Assembly (NCBI RefSeq): GCF_013300825.1
Contig: NZ_JAAIMY010000008.1
Span: forward strand, 46,568-110,567
Length of the DNA: 64,000 bases
Reading direction: 5' to 3'
Source of the DNA: Blautia wexlerae
Lineage (GTDB): Bacteria > Bacillota > Clostridia > Lachnospirales > Lachnospiraceae
Position numbers and translations under genes: made by a program. Position 1 is the first letter of the stretch. Every line of letters starts with the position of its first letter. A model generated the notes under the pieces. The model saw only the letters and a list, made by a program, of their open reading frames with translations. It made no database searches and had not been told where the DNA came from. Positions 55,192 through 63,978 of the stretch are shown in pieces.

Positions 55192-55226
55192 GATGAAACA
55201 ACAGAAAAAGGTGGGTGAGAAATCAA

Positions 55227-56249
55227 ATGCGAAATAAAAGTCTGGATGCTGTAAAGGCCATTGCTGCGTGCCTGGTGGTATGCATCCATGTAAGCTTTCC
55301 GGGACAGGTCGGGCAGCTTGTAAAAGTACTGGCAAGATGTGCGGTGCCGTTTTTCTTTATGGTATCCGGGTATTTCTGTTATTATCAAAATTGCAATGCC
55401 TCAAAAAGAATATTGTCTAAAATCCTGCATATCATAAAGCTTTTTGCAGTTTCAGTTGTGTTTTATTTTATCTGGGAATGTTTTATGAAAGCCTGGAATG
55501 GGGAGAGAGTATGGACATGGATAAAAGGGCTTGTGAGTACAGAGCATCTGAAGGAATTTTTCGTGTACAACAGTACTTCTCCGGTAAGAGCACATTTATG
55601 GTTTCTTCCTGCATTAATTTACTGTTATCTGCTTGCTCTTCTGCTTGAAAAATGGAGAATGCGTAAGGCTGCATATTGTATGGCACCTGTATTGCTGGCA
55701 ATACTTTTATGGAGAGCGGAGTTTTGTGTCTTTTTTGACAGATTTTATCACACTATGGAATACAGAAACTTTCTGTTTACAGGAATGAGCTTTTTCCTTA
55801 CAGGTCAGATGATCCGTGAATATCAGGATAAGATAGTATGCAAACGTCAGGAGCAATGGATGCAATGGGGATTGAAAGCAGGGATGATTTTCGGTGTGGT
55901 ACTCAGCATGATGGAATATGCTTTCCGGGGAGCAGGAGAAATTTACACGGGAAATTGTGTTGCAGTGATCTGTCTGTTTCTGTGGCTTATTTTATATGGA
56001 AGGGAAATAAATTTTCCCTCTGTACTGGTGGAAACCGGAAGAAAATATGCTTTCCTGATCTATCTTCTTCATCCAGCGATGTCAGACCTTCTGAAAAAAT
56101 GTGCAGAAGGTCTGGGAGTCAGCAACTGTCAGATTTATTTTTGGCTGCGTCCGGTTTTAGTATATATGCTGACAGTGGTGACAGTTTCCGGCATATCTGC
56201 GGCCTCTGCGTATGCAAAGCAAAATATTTTGCAGAATGATCATGTATAG
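55227..56249 (+). CDS. Acyltransferase 3 family membrane protein
   Basis: 340 residues from ATG 55227, with AAGGTGGG 11 nt upstream; a GTG at 55215 overlaps that site. About 10 membrane helices. SLDAVKAIAACLVVCIHVSF with the conserved histidine, RCAVPFFFMVSGYF, and SPVRAHLWFLPALIYCYL are typical of OafA/WecH-like O-acyltransferases that acetylate or succinylate surface glycans. The target is unknown. Not obviously in an operon. Confidence 0.88.
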   Translation: MRNKSLDAVKAIAACLVVCIHVSFPGQVGQLVKVLARCAVPFFFMVSGYFCYYQNCNASKRILSKILHIIKLFAVSVVFYFIWECFMKAWNGERVWTWIKGLVSTEHLKEFFVYNSTSPVRAHLWFLPALIYCYLLALLLEKWRMRKAAYCMAPVLLAILLWRAEFCVFFDRFYHTMEYRNFLFTGMSFFLTGQMIREYQDKIVCKRQEQWMQWGLKAGMIFGVVLSMMEYAFRGAGEIYTGNCVAVICLFLWLILYGREINFPSVLVETGRKYAFLIYLLHPAMSDLLKKCAEGLGVSNCQIYFWLRPVLVYMLTVVTVSGISAASAYAKQNILQNDHV

Positions 56250-56329
56250 TCAGGGTATGAAAATCAGGAATGAATTTTGTCTGCATTACTGAGAATAGAA
56301 TGAATGGTAATATAATAATGTAGTAACTC

Positions 56330-56459
56330 TATTTTCGGAAACTGCGGGAATTATAACTGTTCACATAATGGAAAATGTGATATAGTAATCAGTAAATCTT
56401 ATGAATGCAACCGTCAGGTGCTTCGCAGAATGGCGGATTGCTGAACAGTTACCGAAAAT
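56330..56459 (+). promoter_or_regulatory. Leader with competing inverted repeats
   Basis: ATTTTCGGAAACTG (56330-56343) matches the complement of CAGTTACCGAAAAT (56446-56459) at 13 of 14 positions. AACTGTTCA (56356-56364) is complementary to TGAACAGTT, which overlaps that right arm. Two mutually exclusive foldings are therefore possible 30 nt upstream of the next gene. Confidence 0.4.
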
Positions 56460-56488
56460 CATTATGCAGAAAATACAAAGGAGAGAGA

Positions 56489-57229
56489 ATGGCAGATAAA
56501 AATCAGGACAAGAACCAGAGTAAGAACAGAGCAGAACAGGCAGAAGAGTACGATGAAAGCGTGCTGAATCCGGAGATTAAGAATGAATCGGATTTGTCAA
56601 AGAAGGAAAGACGTCTGATTGAGAAAGAAAAATTAAAGGGAATGGGACCAAAGAAAAAGCTGGAATATATCTGGATGTATTATAAACCGGCTATTTTCGG
56701 AGTAATCGCAGTGATTGCTCTTATATTCGGAATAAAGGATTACTATGAACAGTCCAAAATAAAAACAGTTCTGTCCATGACAGTGGTAAATTCAATGGCA
56801 AATGATACGGAAACTCCTGAGCAGAAAATCAAAGAAACACTTGGGTACAAAGATGATCCCTATAGTAAAGTAGAGATAGGCGTGAATCTTACTACGGACT
56901 CTGAAATGGCAGAATTTGATTATAATGCACAGATGGCTTATATGGCACAGATCCAGGCAGGTTCCATTGATATTATGGTTATGCCGGAGAAGCTTTATCA
57001 GACTTTGAAGAAGAATGAGCCATTTGCAGATTTGAAGGAATTGATGGGTGAGGAAGCTTTTGAGAAGTTTGGAATGCAGACAGATACTACGCACATTTCC
57101 ATTACTGACAGTGAGCTTGAACAGGAATTAGGTGTAATCTACGATCCTGTGTGCATTGCAGTGCCATATTCAGCACCGAATCAGGAGAACGCAGTAAAAT
57201 GGATAAAAAGTCTTGACAGCAGGAAATAA
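56489..57229 (+). CDS. Membrane-anchored protein of unknown function
   Basis: 246 residues from ATG 56489 (AAGGAG upstream). Layout: a very charged, cytoplasmic N-terminus of about 65 residues (DKNQDKNQSKNR, KKERRLIEKEKLKG), one membrane helix (about 66-84, PAIFGVIAVIALIFGI), then an outside domain of 160 residues. That domain (VLSMTVVNS, AQIQAGSIDIMVMPEKLYQTL, YDPVCIAVPYSAP) recalls a periplasmic-binding-protein-like lobe. No family is named with confidence. Confidence 0.65.
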   Translation: MADKNQDKNQSKNRAEQAEEYDESVLNPEIKNESDLSKKERRLIEKEKLKGMGPKKKLEYIWMYYKPAIFGVIAVIALIFGIKDYYEQSKIKTVLSMTVVNSMANDTETPEQKIKETLGYKDDPYSKVEIGVNLTTDSEMAEFDYNAQMAYMAQIQAGSIDIMVMPEKLYQTLKKNEPFADLKELMGEEAFEKFGMQTDTTHISITDSELEQELGVIYDPVCIAVPYSAPNQENAVKWIKSLDSRK

Positions 57230-57245
57230 ATTATGATATGTTTAT

Positions 57246-57270
57246 CACACCAAAACTGGTGTGGATTTTT
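57246..57270 (+). terminator. Terminator after the membrane-anchored unknown
   Basis: CACACCA (57246-57252), loop AAAC, TGGTGTG (57257-57263), then ATTTTT. Confidence 0.75.
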
Positions 57271-57298
57271 CAGTCTTGTGACAAACATGAACTCTTTT

Positions 57299-57349
57299 CG
57301 CCGCACGATTATCATACAGCAATGTAGAGATAATTGTGTGGCGTTTTTT
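57299..57349 (+). terminator. Second terminator / possible attenuator ahead of the MATE gene
   Basis: CGCCGCACGATTATC (57299-57313) pairs with GATAATTGTGTGGCG (57329-57343), with one G-U and one mismatch, followed by TTTTTT. It lies 30 nt after the first terminator and 33 nt before the MATE gene. Confidence 0.7.
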
Positions 57350-57381
57350 GTTGCAATGAAACAAAGAAAGGAAAAAAAAGA

Positions 57382-58719
57382 ATGAACAATACTTTTATGA
57401 AGAAAAAACCGATTCTGCCGCTTCTGGCATCTATGGCAATGCCTATGGTACTGTCCATGCTGGTGAATTCGCTGTACAACATTGTAGACAGCTTTTTTGT
57501 GGCAAAGATCAGTGAGCAGGCGATGACAGCTCTGTCTCTGGTATTTCCTGTACAGAACTTTATTAATGCAGTTGCCATTGGTTTCGGTGTGGGAATCAAT
57601 GCACAGATTTCTTTTCAGCTGGGAGCAAAAAATATTAAAAATGCGAATATAGCAGCTACCCATGGTATGCTCTTTAATATTATTCATGGAATTATTTTTA
57701 CAGTAATCTGTATTCCGTTTATGCCTGTATTTCTCGGTATGTTTACAAAAGAGCAGGAAGTGATCTCATCTGGTGTGCAGTATTCAGCCATTGCATTTGC
57801 ATTTTCCACAGTGATCATGATCAGCCTGTCTTTCGAAAAGATTTTCCAGGCTGTGGGCAGAATGAAGCTGACAATGATCAGCCTGATGATCGGTTGTATT
57901 TCCAATATTATCCTGGATCCGCTGCTGATTTTCGGAGTGGGGATTTTTCCGGAAATGGGGATCAGAGGTGCAGCACTGGCAACTGGTCTTGGCCAGGTAT
58001 TTACAGTTATTGTATATCTGATTGCATATAAGAAGTGTAGTATTCCGGTGGAGATCAGCAGGAAATATCTGGAATTTAACAGGAATCTGGACGGGAAGCT
58101 GTATATGGTAGGGATTCCCGCAATTCTGAATATTGCCCTGCCGTCAGTTCTGATCTCTTTCCTGAATCAGATATTATCGGCTTTTTCCGGAAGCTATGTA
58201 GTGGTTCTGGGAATCTATTATAAGCTTCAGACTTTTTTGTATCTGCCTGCCAGCGGCATTGTCCAGGGAATGCGCCCGTTGATAGGATATAATTACGGCG
58301 CAGGAGAAATAAAGAGGGTAAAGAAGCTTTTTGGGATTTCTGTGCTTCTGAATGGTATGATAATGCTGGCAGGAACGATCATCTGCTTTACAGCATCAGA
58401 GACATTGATGGGAATGTTTACTGAGAACCCGGAAACTGTAAGACTTGGCACTTCAGCATTACAGATTATCAGTATCGGGTTTATCCCATCTGCCATCTCT
58501 GTTACAGCTTCCGGTGCATTAGAAGGACTGAGCAAAGGTGCTCAGTCCCTGGTGATTTCGTTATTAAGATATATTATAGTGATCATTCCGGCAGCATACC
58601 TGCTGTGCTATTTTGCCGGGGCAGATGCCGTGTGGAATGCGTTCTGGATCTGTGAATTTATAACAGCAGTGGTAGTAGGTATCGGGATAAAGTATTACCG
58701 GAACCGTCTGCTACAGTAG
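57382..58719 (+). CDS. MATE family efflux transporter
   Basis: 445 residues from ATG 57382 (AAAGGAAA upstream), about 12 membrane helices in two similar halves. PMVLSMLVNSLYNIVDSFFVAKISEQAMTALSLVFP at the start and GMRPLIGYNYGAGEIKRVKKLFG in the second half are hallmarks of the multidrug/toxin extrusion family, of the DinF/MepA-like clade common in Clostridia. Likely Na+ or H+ antiport of cationic compounds; the substrate is unknown. Confidence 0.93.
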   Translation: MNNTFMKKKPILPLLASMAMPMVLSMLVNSLYNIVDSFFVAKISEQAMTALSLVFPVQNFINAVAIGFGVGINAQISFQLGAKNIKNANIAATHGMLFNIIHGIIFTVICIPFMPVFLGMFTKEQEVISSGVQYSAIAFAFSTVIMISLSFEKIFQAVGRMKLTMISLMIGCISNIILDPLLIFGVGIFPEMGIRGAALATGLGQVFTVIVYLIAYKKCSIPVEISRKYLEFNRNLDGKLYMVGIPAILNIALPSVLISFLNQILSAFSGSYVVVLGIYYKLQTFLYLPASGIVQGMRPLIGYNYGAGEIKRVKKLFGISVLLNGMIMLAGTIICFTASETLMGMFTENPETVRLGTSALQIISIGFIPSAISVTASGALEGLSKGAQSLVISLLRYIIVIIPAAYLLCYFAGADAVWNAFWICEFITAVVVGIGIKYYRNRLLQ

Positions 58720-58742
58720 ACGATAGTGATAAAGCTGCTAAG

Positions 58743-60443
58743 TTAGGCTGCGCCTGCTTCGGCAGCATCAGCATCAGACTCTGCTTCTGCGGCATTTTCA
58801 TCAGTAACGTCTTCGGCATCGGAATTGCTTCCGCCGCTGAGAACATAAGTGATGACTTCGTCCGGAACGCCTGCATTGGACAGATTATCCATAAGTGTAG
58901 TGAGGTCGAGTGTAGCTGCGTAGGCACTCATATCATCTTCATTGGTTACGTCATAAACATCTCCCAGAGCCGTAAGGTCCGGAATTTCAACAGATTCGCC
59001 TGCACCGGAAGTAACAGTGAAGCTTCCGAGAGTGCTTCCTGCACTTTCAACGGACAGTGCAACAGAACCAGAATCTTTTGCTGAATTTAAATCTAATACA
59101 AGTGCAAAGTTCTCGAGCATGGAAAGAGAAGAATCTGTATCTTCTGAAGAATCAGCAGGGAAGGTGATAGTATAGTTACCGTTTAAGTAACCTTCTTTTG
59201 CAGATTCGGTGTCGTAGTCCTTTACTTCGATAACAGCTGCGGCTGTATCATCCTGAGAAATTTTATAGGTTCCGTTTAATTTACCGCCATCAATCTGACC
59301 GGATCCGGACAGGGAGAGTGTGCCGGAATCATCTGTTTCAATGGAGAGAAGATAGCCAAAGTCTGAGCCGTCCCTGGTCATCTGCCAGTTCAGAACAGGA
59401 GTTATTTTATCACCTTCCTGAAACTCAATTTTACGTCCTGCAATTCTGCCGGTCTCATCAACCCAGATTCTGGTGTTGAGATGAGAATCATCGGAATCAC
59501 TGGTATCTGCATCTTTCAGAAAATCAAGACCGTTTTCTACAGCTTTGGTAAAGCTTTCATGCAGGTCCTCGTTACTTGAGAGTTTCTCTGTCCAGGTATC
59601 GAGGATGTTCTCAATATCACTGTCTGATTTTGCTTCTTCCAGGATTGCAGTTGCAGTTTTTACAGCGTCTTCGGCTGAAATCTGGCCTTCATATACTGTA
59701 CAGTCCTGACTGATATCACCTGCTGTCAGAGTTTCCTGACTGCTTTCGCCTTCTGTTACATTGTCAAAAAGCATAGATCCGTATTTATCCAGAAGTGTTT
59801 CTACTACAGAAGCTTCTGGAGCTGCTGCTGACAGATCAGACATCATGGAAACAGTCAGGCTGAGACTGTCAGAGTAAGCGGAAGCGAAATTGTCTGTCGG
59901 AATATCTGCATCTGAATCATCAGGGGTTAATTCTTCAAGATCATTTTCAATATTGGCAGTCTGCTGGTCTGCGGCTTCTTTCAGATTGGTCTTGAAATAG
60001 TTATCAGAGAGTTCGGGGATGCGCATATAAATATCCTGGCTGTCCGGATCAAGATAATATTCCAGAGTACAGATTTCATTATCATTAAGAAGGACCTTCA
60101 TCAGAATACCTTCTTTTCCTTCTGTAAAAGAAATATCATTGGAAAGTGTGACATTGTCCAACCAGGAGACATCAAATGGTGCGACAAACCCCAGAAGTGA
60201 GCGTCCGGAATCTTCAAATTTCAGAATCATGTCACTCTGCATTCCTGACATCAGAGACTGGCTTTCTTCTATAGATGTAGCGTAAGAAGATGCCATTTCT
60301 GTGACCTTTTTTGCCCATGCATCTTTTTCAATGGAAGCGTAACTGTCTGCTGCAAATGCTGTAGATGGAATTGCAACAATACCAAGAAGTGCTGCAGTAC
60401 AGATAGCGGTTGTTTTTCTTAACCATTTTTTCCTTGTTTTCAT
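58743..60443 (-). CDS. Large secreted acidic protein of unknown function
   Basis: 566 residues behind AAGGAGG. A clear Sec signal peptide (KTRKKWLRKTTAICTAALLG) with likely cleavage AFA|AD after residue 31. The mature part is very acidic and rich in Ser, Asp and Thr. It has a helical first half (VTEMASSYATSIEESQSLM) and a beta-rich second half (GTLSLSGSGQIDGGKLNGTY) resembling lipid- or solute-binding sheets. The C-terminus is a low-complexity Ala/Glu/Asp tail with no sortase motif or membrane anchor. No family recognised. Confidence 0.75.
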   Translation of the reverse strand: MKTRKKWLRKTTAICTAALLGIVAIPSTAFAADSYASIEKDAWAKKVTEMASSYATSIEESQSLMSGMQSDMILKFEDSGRSLLGFVAPFDVSWLDNVTLSNDISFTEGKEGILMKVLLNDNEICTLEYYLDPDSQDIYMRIPELSDNYFKTNLKEAADQQTANIENDLEELTPDDSDADIPTDNFASAYSDSLSLTVSMMSDLSAAAPEASVVETLLDKYGSMLFDNVTEGESSQETLTAGDISQDCTVYEGQISAEDAVKTATAILEEAKSDSDIENILDTWTEKLSSNEDLHESFTKAVENGLDFLKDADTSDSDDSHLNTRIWVDETGRIAGRKIEFQEGDKITPVLNWQMTRDGSDFGYLLSIETDDSGTLSLSGSGQIDGGKLNGTYKISQDDTAAAVIEVKDYDTESAKEGYLNGNYTITFPADSSEDTDSSLSMLENFALVLDLNSAKDSGSVALSVESAGSTLGSFTVTSGAGESVEIPDLTALGDVYDVTNEDDMSAYAATLDLTTLMDNLSNAGVPDEVITYVLSGGSNSDAEDVTDENAAEAESDADAAEAGAA

Positions 60444-60512
60444 AAAGGGCCTCCTTCCGTTCTGTTATGAATCTTATGTAGTGGAATTACATTTCAGGAC
60501 ATTCATTTTCAG

Positions 60513-60582
60513 ATATGTCGTCTGACTGAAATAATAATCTATAGCAATTCTCTTAAATGCATTATTTTAGAGGATTGCTATA
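60513..60582. repeat. Intergenic repeat fragment D with TATAGCA hairpin
   Basis: GTCTGACTGAAATAAT (about 60520-60535) matches the 3' end of copy C. Next to it TATAGCAATTCTCT (60540-60553) pairs with AGAGGATTGCTATA (60569-60582), one G-U. The 430-nt gap 60444-60873 otherwise contains only the promoter below and AT-rich DNA. Confidence 0.4.
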
Positions 60583-60735
60583 TATCAATTTTACCAGATA
60601 AAGATAGAAAAAGCTATGTTTTTTCGACAATATGGAAAAAGATGTTGGTTTTAGACTAAATTATTTCTATAGAAAAACAATAAAATATAGATAAAAACTA
60701 TATGTGCATATAAATAATTGATATAAGAAAATTTG

Positions 60736-60764
60736 TTGACAGATTTATGTAAAAAATATATACT
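60736..60764 (+). promoter_or_regulatory. Promoter of the PLP sulfur-amino-acid enzyme
   Basis: Consensus TTGACA (60736-60741), 17-nt spacer, TATACT (60759-60764). A leader of about 100 nt follows with no SAM riboswitch or T-box recognised. Confidence 0.85.
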
Positions 60765-60873
60765 ACTATTCATATCGAAACACTATGGAATATACTAAAA
60801 CAGGGAAACGATATATCACAGAAAACATACCGTTAGTCCGGAGATTATTATATTTTACAAGGGGAATATACTC

Positions 60874-62109
60874 ATGGAATTTCAGACTAAATTATTACAC
60901 GGAAAAGCAGTAGATAATTATGCGAATGGTTCAACAGTGCCGCCTGTCAGCCTGGCAAATGCTTTTGCATATGAATCTTCAGAACAGCTGGAAAAAGTAT
61001 TTCAGAATCGGGCACCGGGATTTGCATATACCAGAATTGCGAATCCAACAGTAGATGCATTTGAGCGAAGAGTAAATGAATTAGAAGGCGGGATTGGAGG
61101 TGTAGCCTGTTCCTCCGGAATGTCAGCGGTTACATTATCATTACTTAATATCCTGCAGGCAGGGGATGAGGTAATCGCAGGAAGTGCATTGTTCGGCGGT
61201 ACGCTGGATTTGCTTCATGATCTGGAAGCATTCGGGATAAAAGTACATTTTATACCGAGGGTAGAGAAGGCACTGATTGAGCCGCTTCTTACAGATAAGA
61301 CCAGAGCAGTGTTTGGCGAAATAGTAGGAAATCCCGCACTGAATGTAATGGATGTCCGGGAAACAGCAGATTTTCTTCATGGAAAAGGAGTACCGCTGAT
61401 CGTAGACAGCACAACTTCGACTCCTTATCTGCTTAATCCGATTCAGTACGGTGCGGATGTAGTGGTGCATTCTACTTCTAAATATATAAATGGAAGTGGA
61501 GATGCCATCAGTGGAATTATCATTGACAGCGGAAACTTTTCCTGGAGTCCGGAACGTTATCCGGGAATGAAGGAATATAAGAAATACGGAAAGTTTGCTT
61601 ATCTTGTGAAACTGAGGAACGGAATCTGGCGAAATATGGGTGGCTGTCTGGCTCCGATGAACGCTTATCTGAATATTATCGGAATGGAGACACTGGGGCT
61701 TCGTATGGAGCGGGTCTGTAACAATGCGTTCCGGCTTGCACAGGCACTGGAGAAGCTGGAAGGTGTATCTGTCAACTATCCACTGCTGGAGTCCAGTCCA
61801 TATCATGAACTGGCAGAAAAACAGCTTAGTGGAAAGGGCGGAGCAATTCTGACTATCCGTGCAGGTTCCAAAGAACGGGCGTATAAGCTGATCAATCATC
61901 TGAAATATGTAAAGATTGCAACCAATATCGGTGATGTGAGAACTCTGGTGATCCATCCGGCGTCTACGATTTATATCCACAGTACGCCGGAAGCAATGGC
62001 AGAGGCAGGAGTGTACGACGATACAATCCGCATCAGTGTGGGTATCGAAGATATAAAAGATTTGATTCGGGATTTCACAGAGGCAGTGGAGAGCCTTGGA
62101 GAAGAATAA
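60874..62109 (+). CDS. Cys/Met-metabolism PLP enzyme (O-acetylhomoserine sulfhydrylase or methionine gamma-lyase type)
   Basis: 411 residues, AAGGGG upstream. FAYTRIANPTVDAFERRVNELEGG, SSGMSAVTLSLLNIL, IVDSTTSTPYLLNPIQYGADVVVHSTSKYINGSGD in parts, with the PLP lysine Lys203. C-terminal HPASTIYIHSTPEAMAEAGV is the usual substrate-recognition end. Sulfhydrylases usually exceed 420 residues, whereas gamma-lyases run near 400, so both stay possible. Transcribed alone from a strong promoter, convergent with an ABC transporter. Confidence 0.85.
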   Translation: MEFQTKLLHGKAVDNYANGSTVPPVSLANAFAYESSEQLEKVFQNRAPGFAYTRIANPTVDAFERRVNELEGGIGGVACSSGMSAVTLSLLNILQAGDEVIAGSALFGGTLDLLHDLEAFGIKVHFIPRVEKALIEPLLTDKTRAVFGEIVGNPALNVMDVRETADFLHGKGVPLIVDSTTSTPYLLNPIQYGADVVVHSTSKYINGSGDAISGIIIDSGNFSWSPERYPGMKEYKKYGKFAYLVKLRNGIWRNMGGCLAPMNAYLNIIGMETLGLRMERVCNNAFRLAQALEKLEGVSVNYPLLESSPYHELAEKQLSGKGGAILTIRAGSKERAYKLINHLKYVKIATNIGDVRTLVIHPASTIYIHSTPEAMAEAGVYDDTIRISVGIEDIKDLIRDFTEAVESLGEE

Positions 62110-62211
62110 TTCATGATATACACATTATCAGGCGCTTCGTTCGGAACATGATAGTAACCGGACAGAGGCGCTGGTTTAAAAACAGAATAACTGATAGACA
62201 GTCAGAGACAA

Positions 62212-62277
62212 GAGAAGCCCCGGAAGTTCAGGAGTGTCCAGTTAAGTGGAACTCGATGATTTTCCGGGTTTCTTTTT
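62212..62277 (+). terminator. Terminator of the PLP enzyme gene
   Basis: GAAGCCCCGGAA (62214-62225) pairs with TTCCGGGTTTC (62262-62272) with one bulged C, then TTTTT. An inner GAGT/ACTC-type stem lies in the loop. A further stem, GCTATTT/AAATAGC (62304-62338) enclosing CGAAAC/GTTTCG, may end the opposite operon. Confidence 0.7.
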
Positions 62278-62354
62278 GCAGCAAAATTTTTTCAGACCTT
62301 GAAGCTATTTCCGAAACCGTTTCGTTATAAAAAATAGCGGTTAAAAATTAACAA

Positions 62355-63149
62355 CTATCTGCGGGCGCGTTTTTCAATCAGTCCGAGGAGTCCGTACAGG
62401 ATAATAGCGATGATACACAGAATGATAATGGACATCAGCACCCAGGTAAGCTTAAAAGTCTGGCTGGAATAGATGATCAGGTAGCCAAGCCCTTTCCTGG
62501 CACCGATAAATTCGCCTATGATAACACCAACCAGACACAGACCAATATTAACTTTCATAACACTGAGCAGTAACGGCACAGAAGACGGAAGAATAATCTT
62601 CATAAGCTTTTCTTTCTTACCACCGCCCAGCGTCTCAATCAGCTTCAGTTTTTCCGGGTCAGCTTCGCCAAAACCTGTATACAGATTCAGAATCGAACCA
62701 AAGATAGCAACCGACATACCGCAGACAATAATCGTCCGTTCGTTGGCACCAAGCCATACAATAAGCAAAGGTGCCAGAGCAGATTTCGGAAGGCTGTTCA
62801 GTACTACGAGATAAGGCTCTGTGATCTTCGCAAGTCTGGGACAGGTCCACAGCAGAACTGCCATCCCTGCACCCAGAACAACAACGAACAGAAAACTGAC
62901 CAGTGTTTCCGTAATTGTAACAGAGAGATGGGGAAAAATAGAGCCGTCTCTGCACATACTGCAGAAGCTGTGCCAGATCATTACCGGACTGCTGAAGATA
63001 AAAGAATCGATCAGCCCGGTCCTGGCGGAGATTTCCCACAACACCAGAAAGAAAAGAAGAATAAATATCCGCAAAAAAAGAACAAGTTTCTTTTCTCTTT
63101 TCTGATGTCGGATATACTGTTGCTGATGATATGAGATTTCAGACATCAT
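62355..63149 (-). CDS. ABC transporter permease, NitT/TauT (SsuC) family
   Basis: 264 residues, six membrane helices, AAGGAG 8 nt upstream. LPKSALAPLLIVWLGANERTIIVCG and the EAA-like loop ETLGGGKKEKLMKIILPSSVP are typical of the SsuC/TauC/ThiX group. Its start lies 11 nt inside the end of the ATPase gene. The substrate (sulfonate, taurine, thiamine precursor or nitrate-like) cannot be read from the permease. Confidence 0.9.
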   Translation of the reverse strand: MMSEISYHQQQYIRHQKREKKLVLFLRIFILLFFLVLWEISARTGLIDSFIFSSPVMIWHSFCSMCRDGSIFPHLSVTITETLVSFLFVVVLGAGMAVLLWTCPRLAKITEPYLVVLNSLPKSALAPLLIVWLGANERTIIVCGMSVAIFGSILNLYTGFGEADPEKLKLIETLGGGKKEKLMKIILPSSVPLLLSVMKVNIGLCLVGVIIGEFIGARKGLGYLIIYSSQTFKLTWVLMSIIILCIIAIILYGLLGLIEKRARR

Positions 63150-63906
63150 GATTCAGCTCCTTCCAGATAAGATTGAAATAAGATTTAAATTCAGGCGCAT
63201 TTCTGGAAGCCATAGGAGTACGGTTCTCCAGATCAAAACAAATTGGCACAATCTTACGAATAATGGCAGGCCTTGGAGAAAGAATGATAACCCGGTCTGC
63301 CATGCTGATCGCTTCTGAAATATCATGGGTGACAAGGATCGCAGTCTTTTTTTCCTGACGCAGGATTCTGCCGATATCATCACTTACGCTGAGTCTGGTT
63401 TGAGAGTCAAGTGCAGAGAACGGTTCATCCAGCAGAAGAAGTTCCGGCTTTAATGCCAGAGTACGGATCAGTGCAGCTCTTTGGCGCATTCCTCCGGACA
63501 ATTCAGACGGATGAGCAGAGCGGAATTTGTCCAAACCGTAATCTGAGAGAAGCTGATTTACATAAGCAAGTTTTTCGGCAGTGAGTTCCCTGCGGATTTC
63601 TAGTCCGAGAAGAACATTTTTATAAATTGTCCGCCACTCCAGCAGATGATCCTTTTGTAGCATATATCCGATACGGCAGTCACCGGAAGTTACCGGCGTG
63701 CCGTCCAGAAGAATCTGTCCCTGTTCCGGCCGGAGCAGACCACAGATCAGATTCAGCAGCGTGGATTTTCCACAGCCTGACGGCCCGACGATGGCGAGAA
63801 ATTCACCTGGCATCAGTTGAAAGGATATATGAGAAAGGGCGGGGGTTTCCCCTGATAAACTGTGGTAGGAGAGACTGACATCTGTAATATCCAGCAGTGG
63901 TTTCAT
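63139..63906 (-). CDS. ABC transporter ATP-binding protein, NitT/TauT (SsuB) family
   Basis: 255 residues from ATG 63906 with GGAGGT upstream. Walker A GPSGCGKST (41-49), Q-loop MLQKDHLLEW, signature LSGGMRQR, Walker B LLLLDEPFSALD, H-loop VTHDISEA. It energises the adjacent permease. The solute-binding gene is expected beyond the right edge of the window. The neighbouring sulfur-amino-acid enzyme hints at a sulfur compound as cargo, an inference only. Confidence 0.93.
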   Translation of the reverse strand: MKPLLDITDVSLSYHSLSGETPALSHISFQLMPGEFLAIVGPSGCGKSTLLNLICGLLRPEQGQILLDGTPVTSGDCRIGYMLQKDHLLEWRTIYKNVLLGLEIRRELTAEKLAYVNQLLSDYGLDKFRSAHPSELSGGMRQRAALIRTLALKPELLLLDEPFSALDSQTRLSVSDDIGRILRQEKKTAILVTHDISEAISMADRVIILSPRPAIIRKIVPICFDLENRTPMASRNAPEFKSYFNLIWKELNHDV

Positions 63907-63932
63907 ACAGATACCTCCATATTCGGTGAATA

Positions 63933-63950
63933 GTAACGAATATTTGTTAC
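63933..63950. promoter_or_regulatory. Palindrome upstream of the ABC ATPase gene
   Basis: GTAACGAATATTTGTTAC is an 18-bp near-perfect palindrome 27 nt ahead of the ATPase start. It may be an operator or a leader hairpin. Confidence 0.35.
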
Positions 63951-63978
63951 TGTTCACACACCACTATCCCGCGAGGTG

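Noticed and set aside
60765..60873. Possible SAM riboswitch ahead of the sulfur-amino-acid enzyme
   Set aside because: The leader is AT-rich, lacks the conserved S-box core sequences and has no terminator stem.
61141..61980. A 279-codon minus-strand frame inside the PLP enzyme gene
   Set aside because: Antisense shadow; the plus-strand protein is strongly conserved.
62148..62330. Small plus-strand open frame after the PLP enzyme gene
   Set aside because: It runs across the terminator hairpins, has no ribosome site and no recognisable protein pattern.
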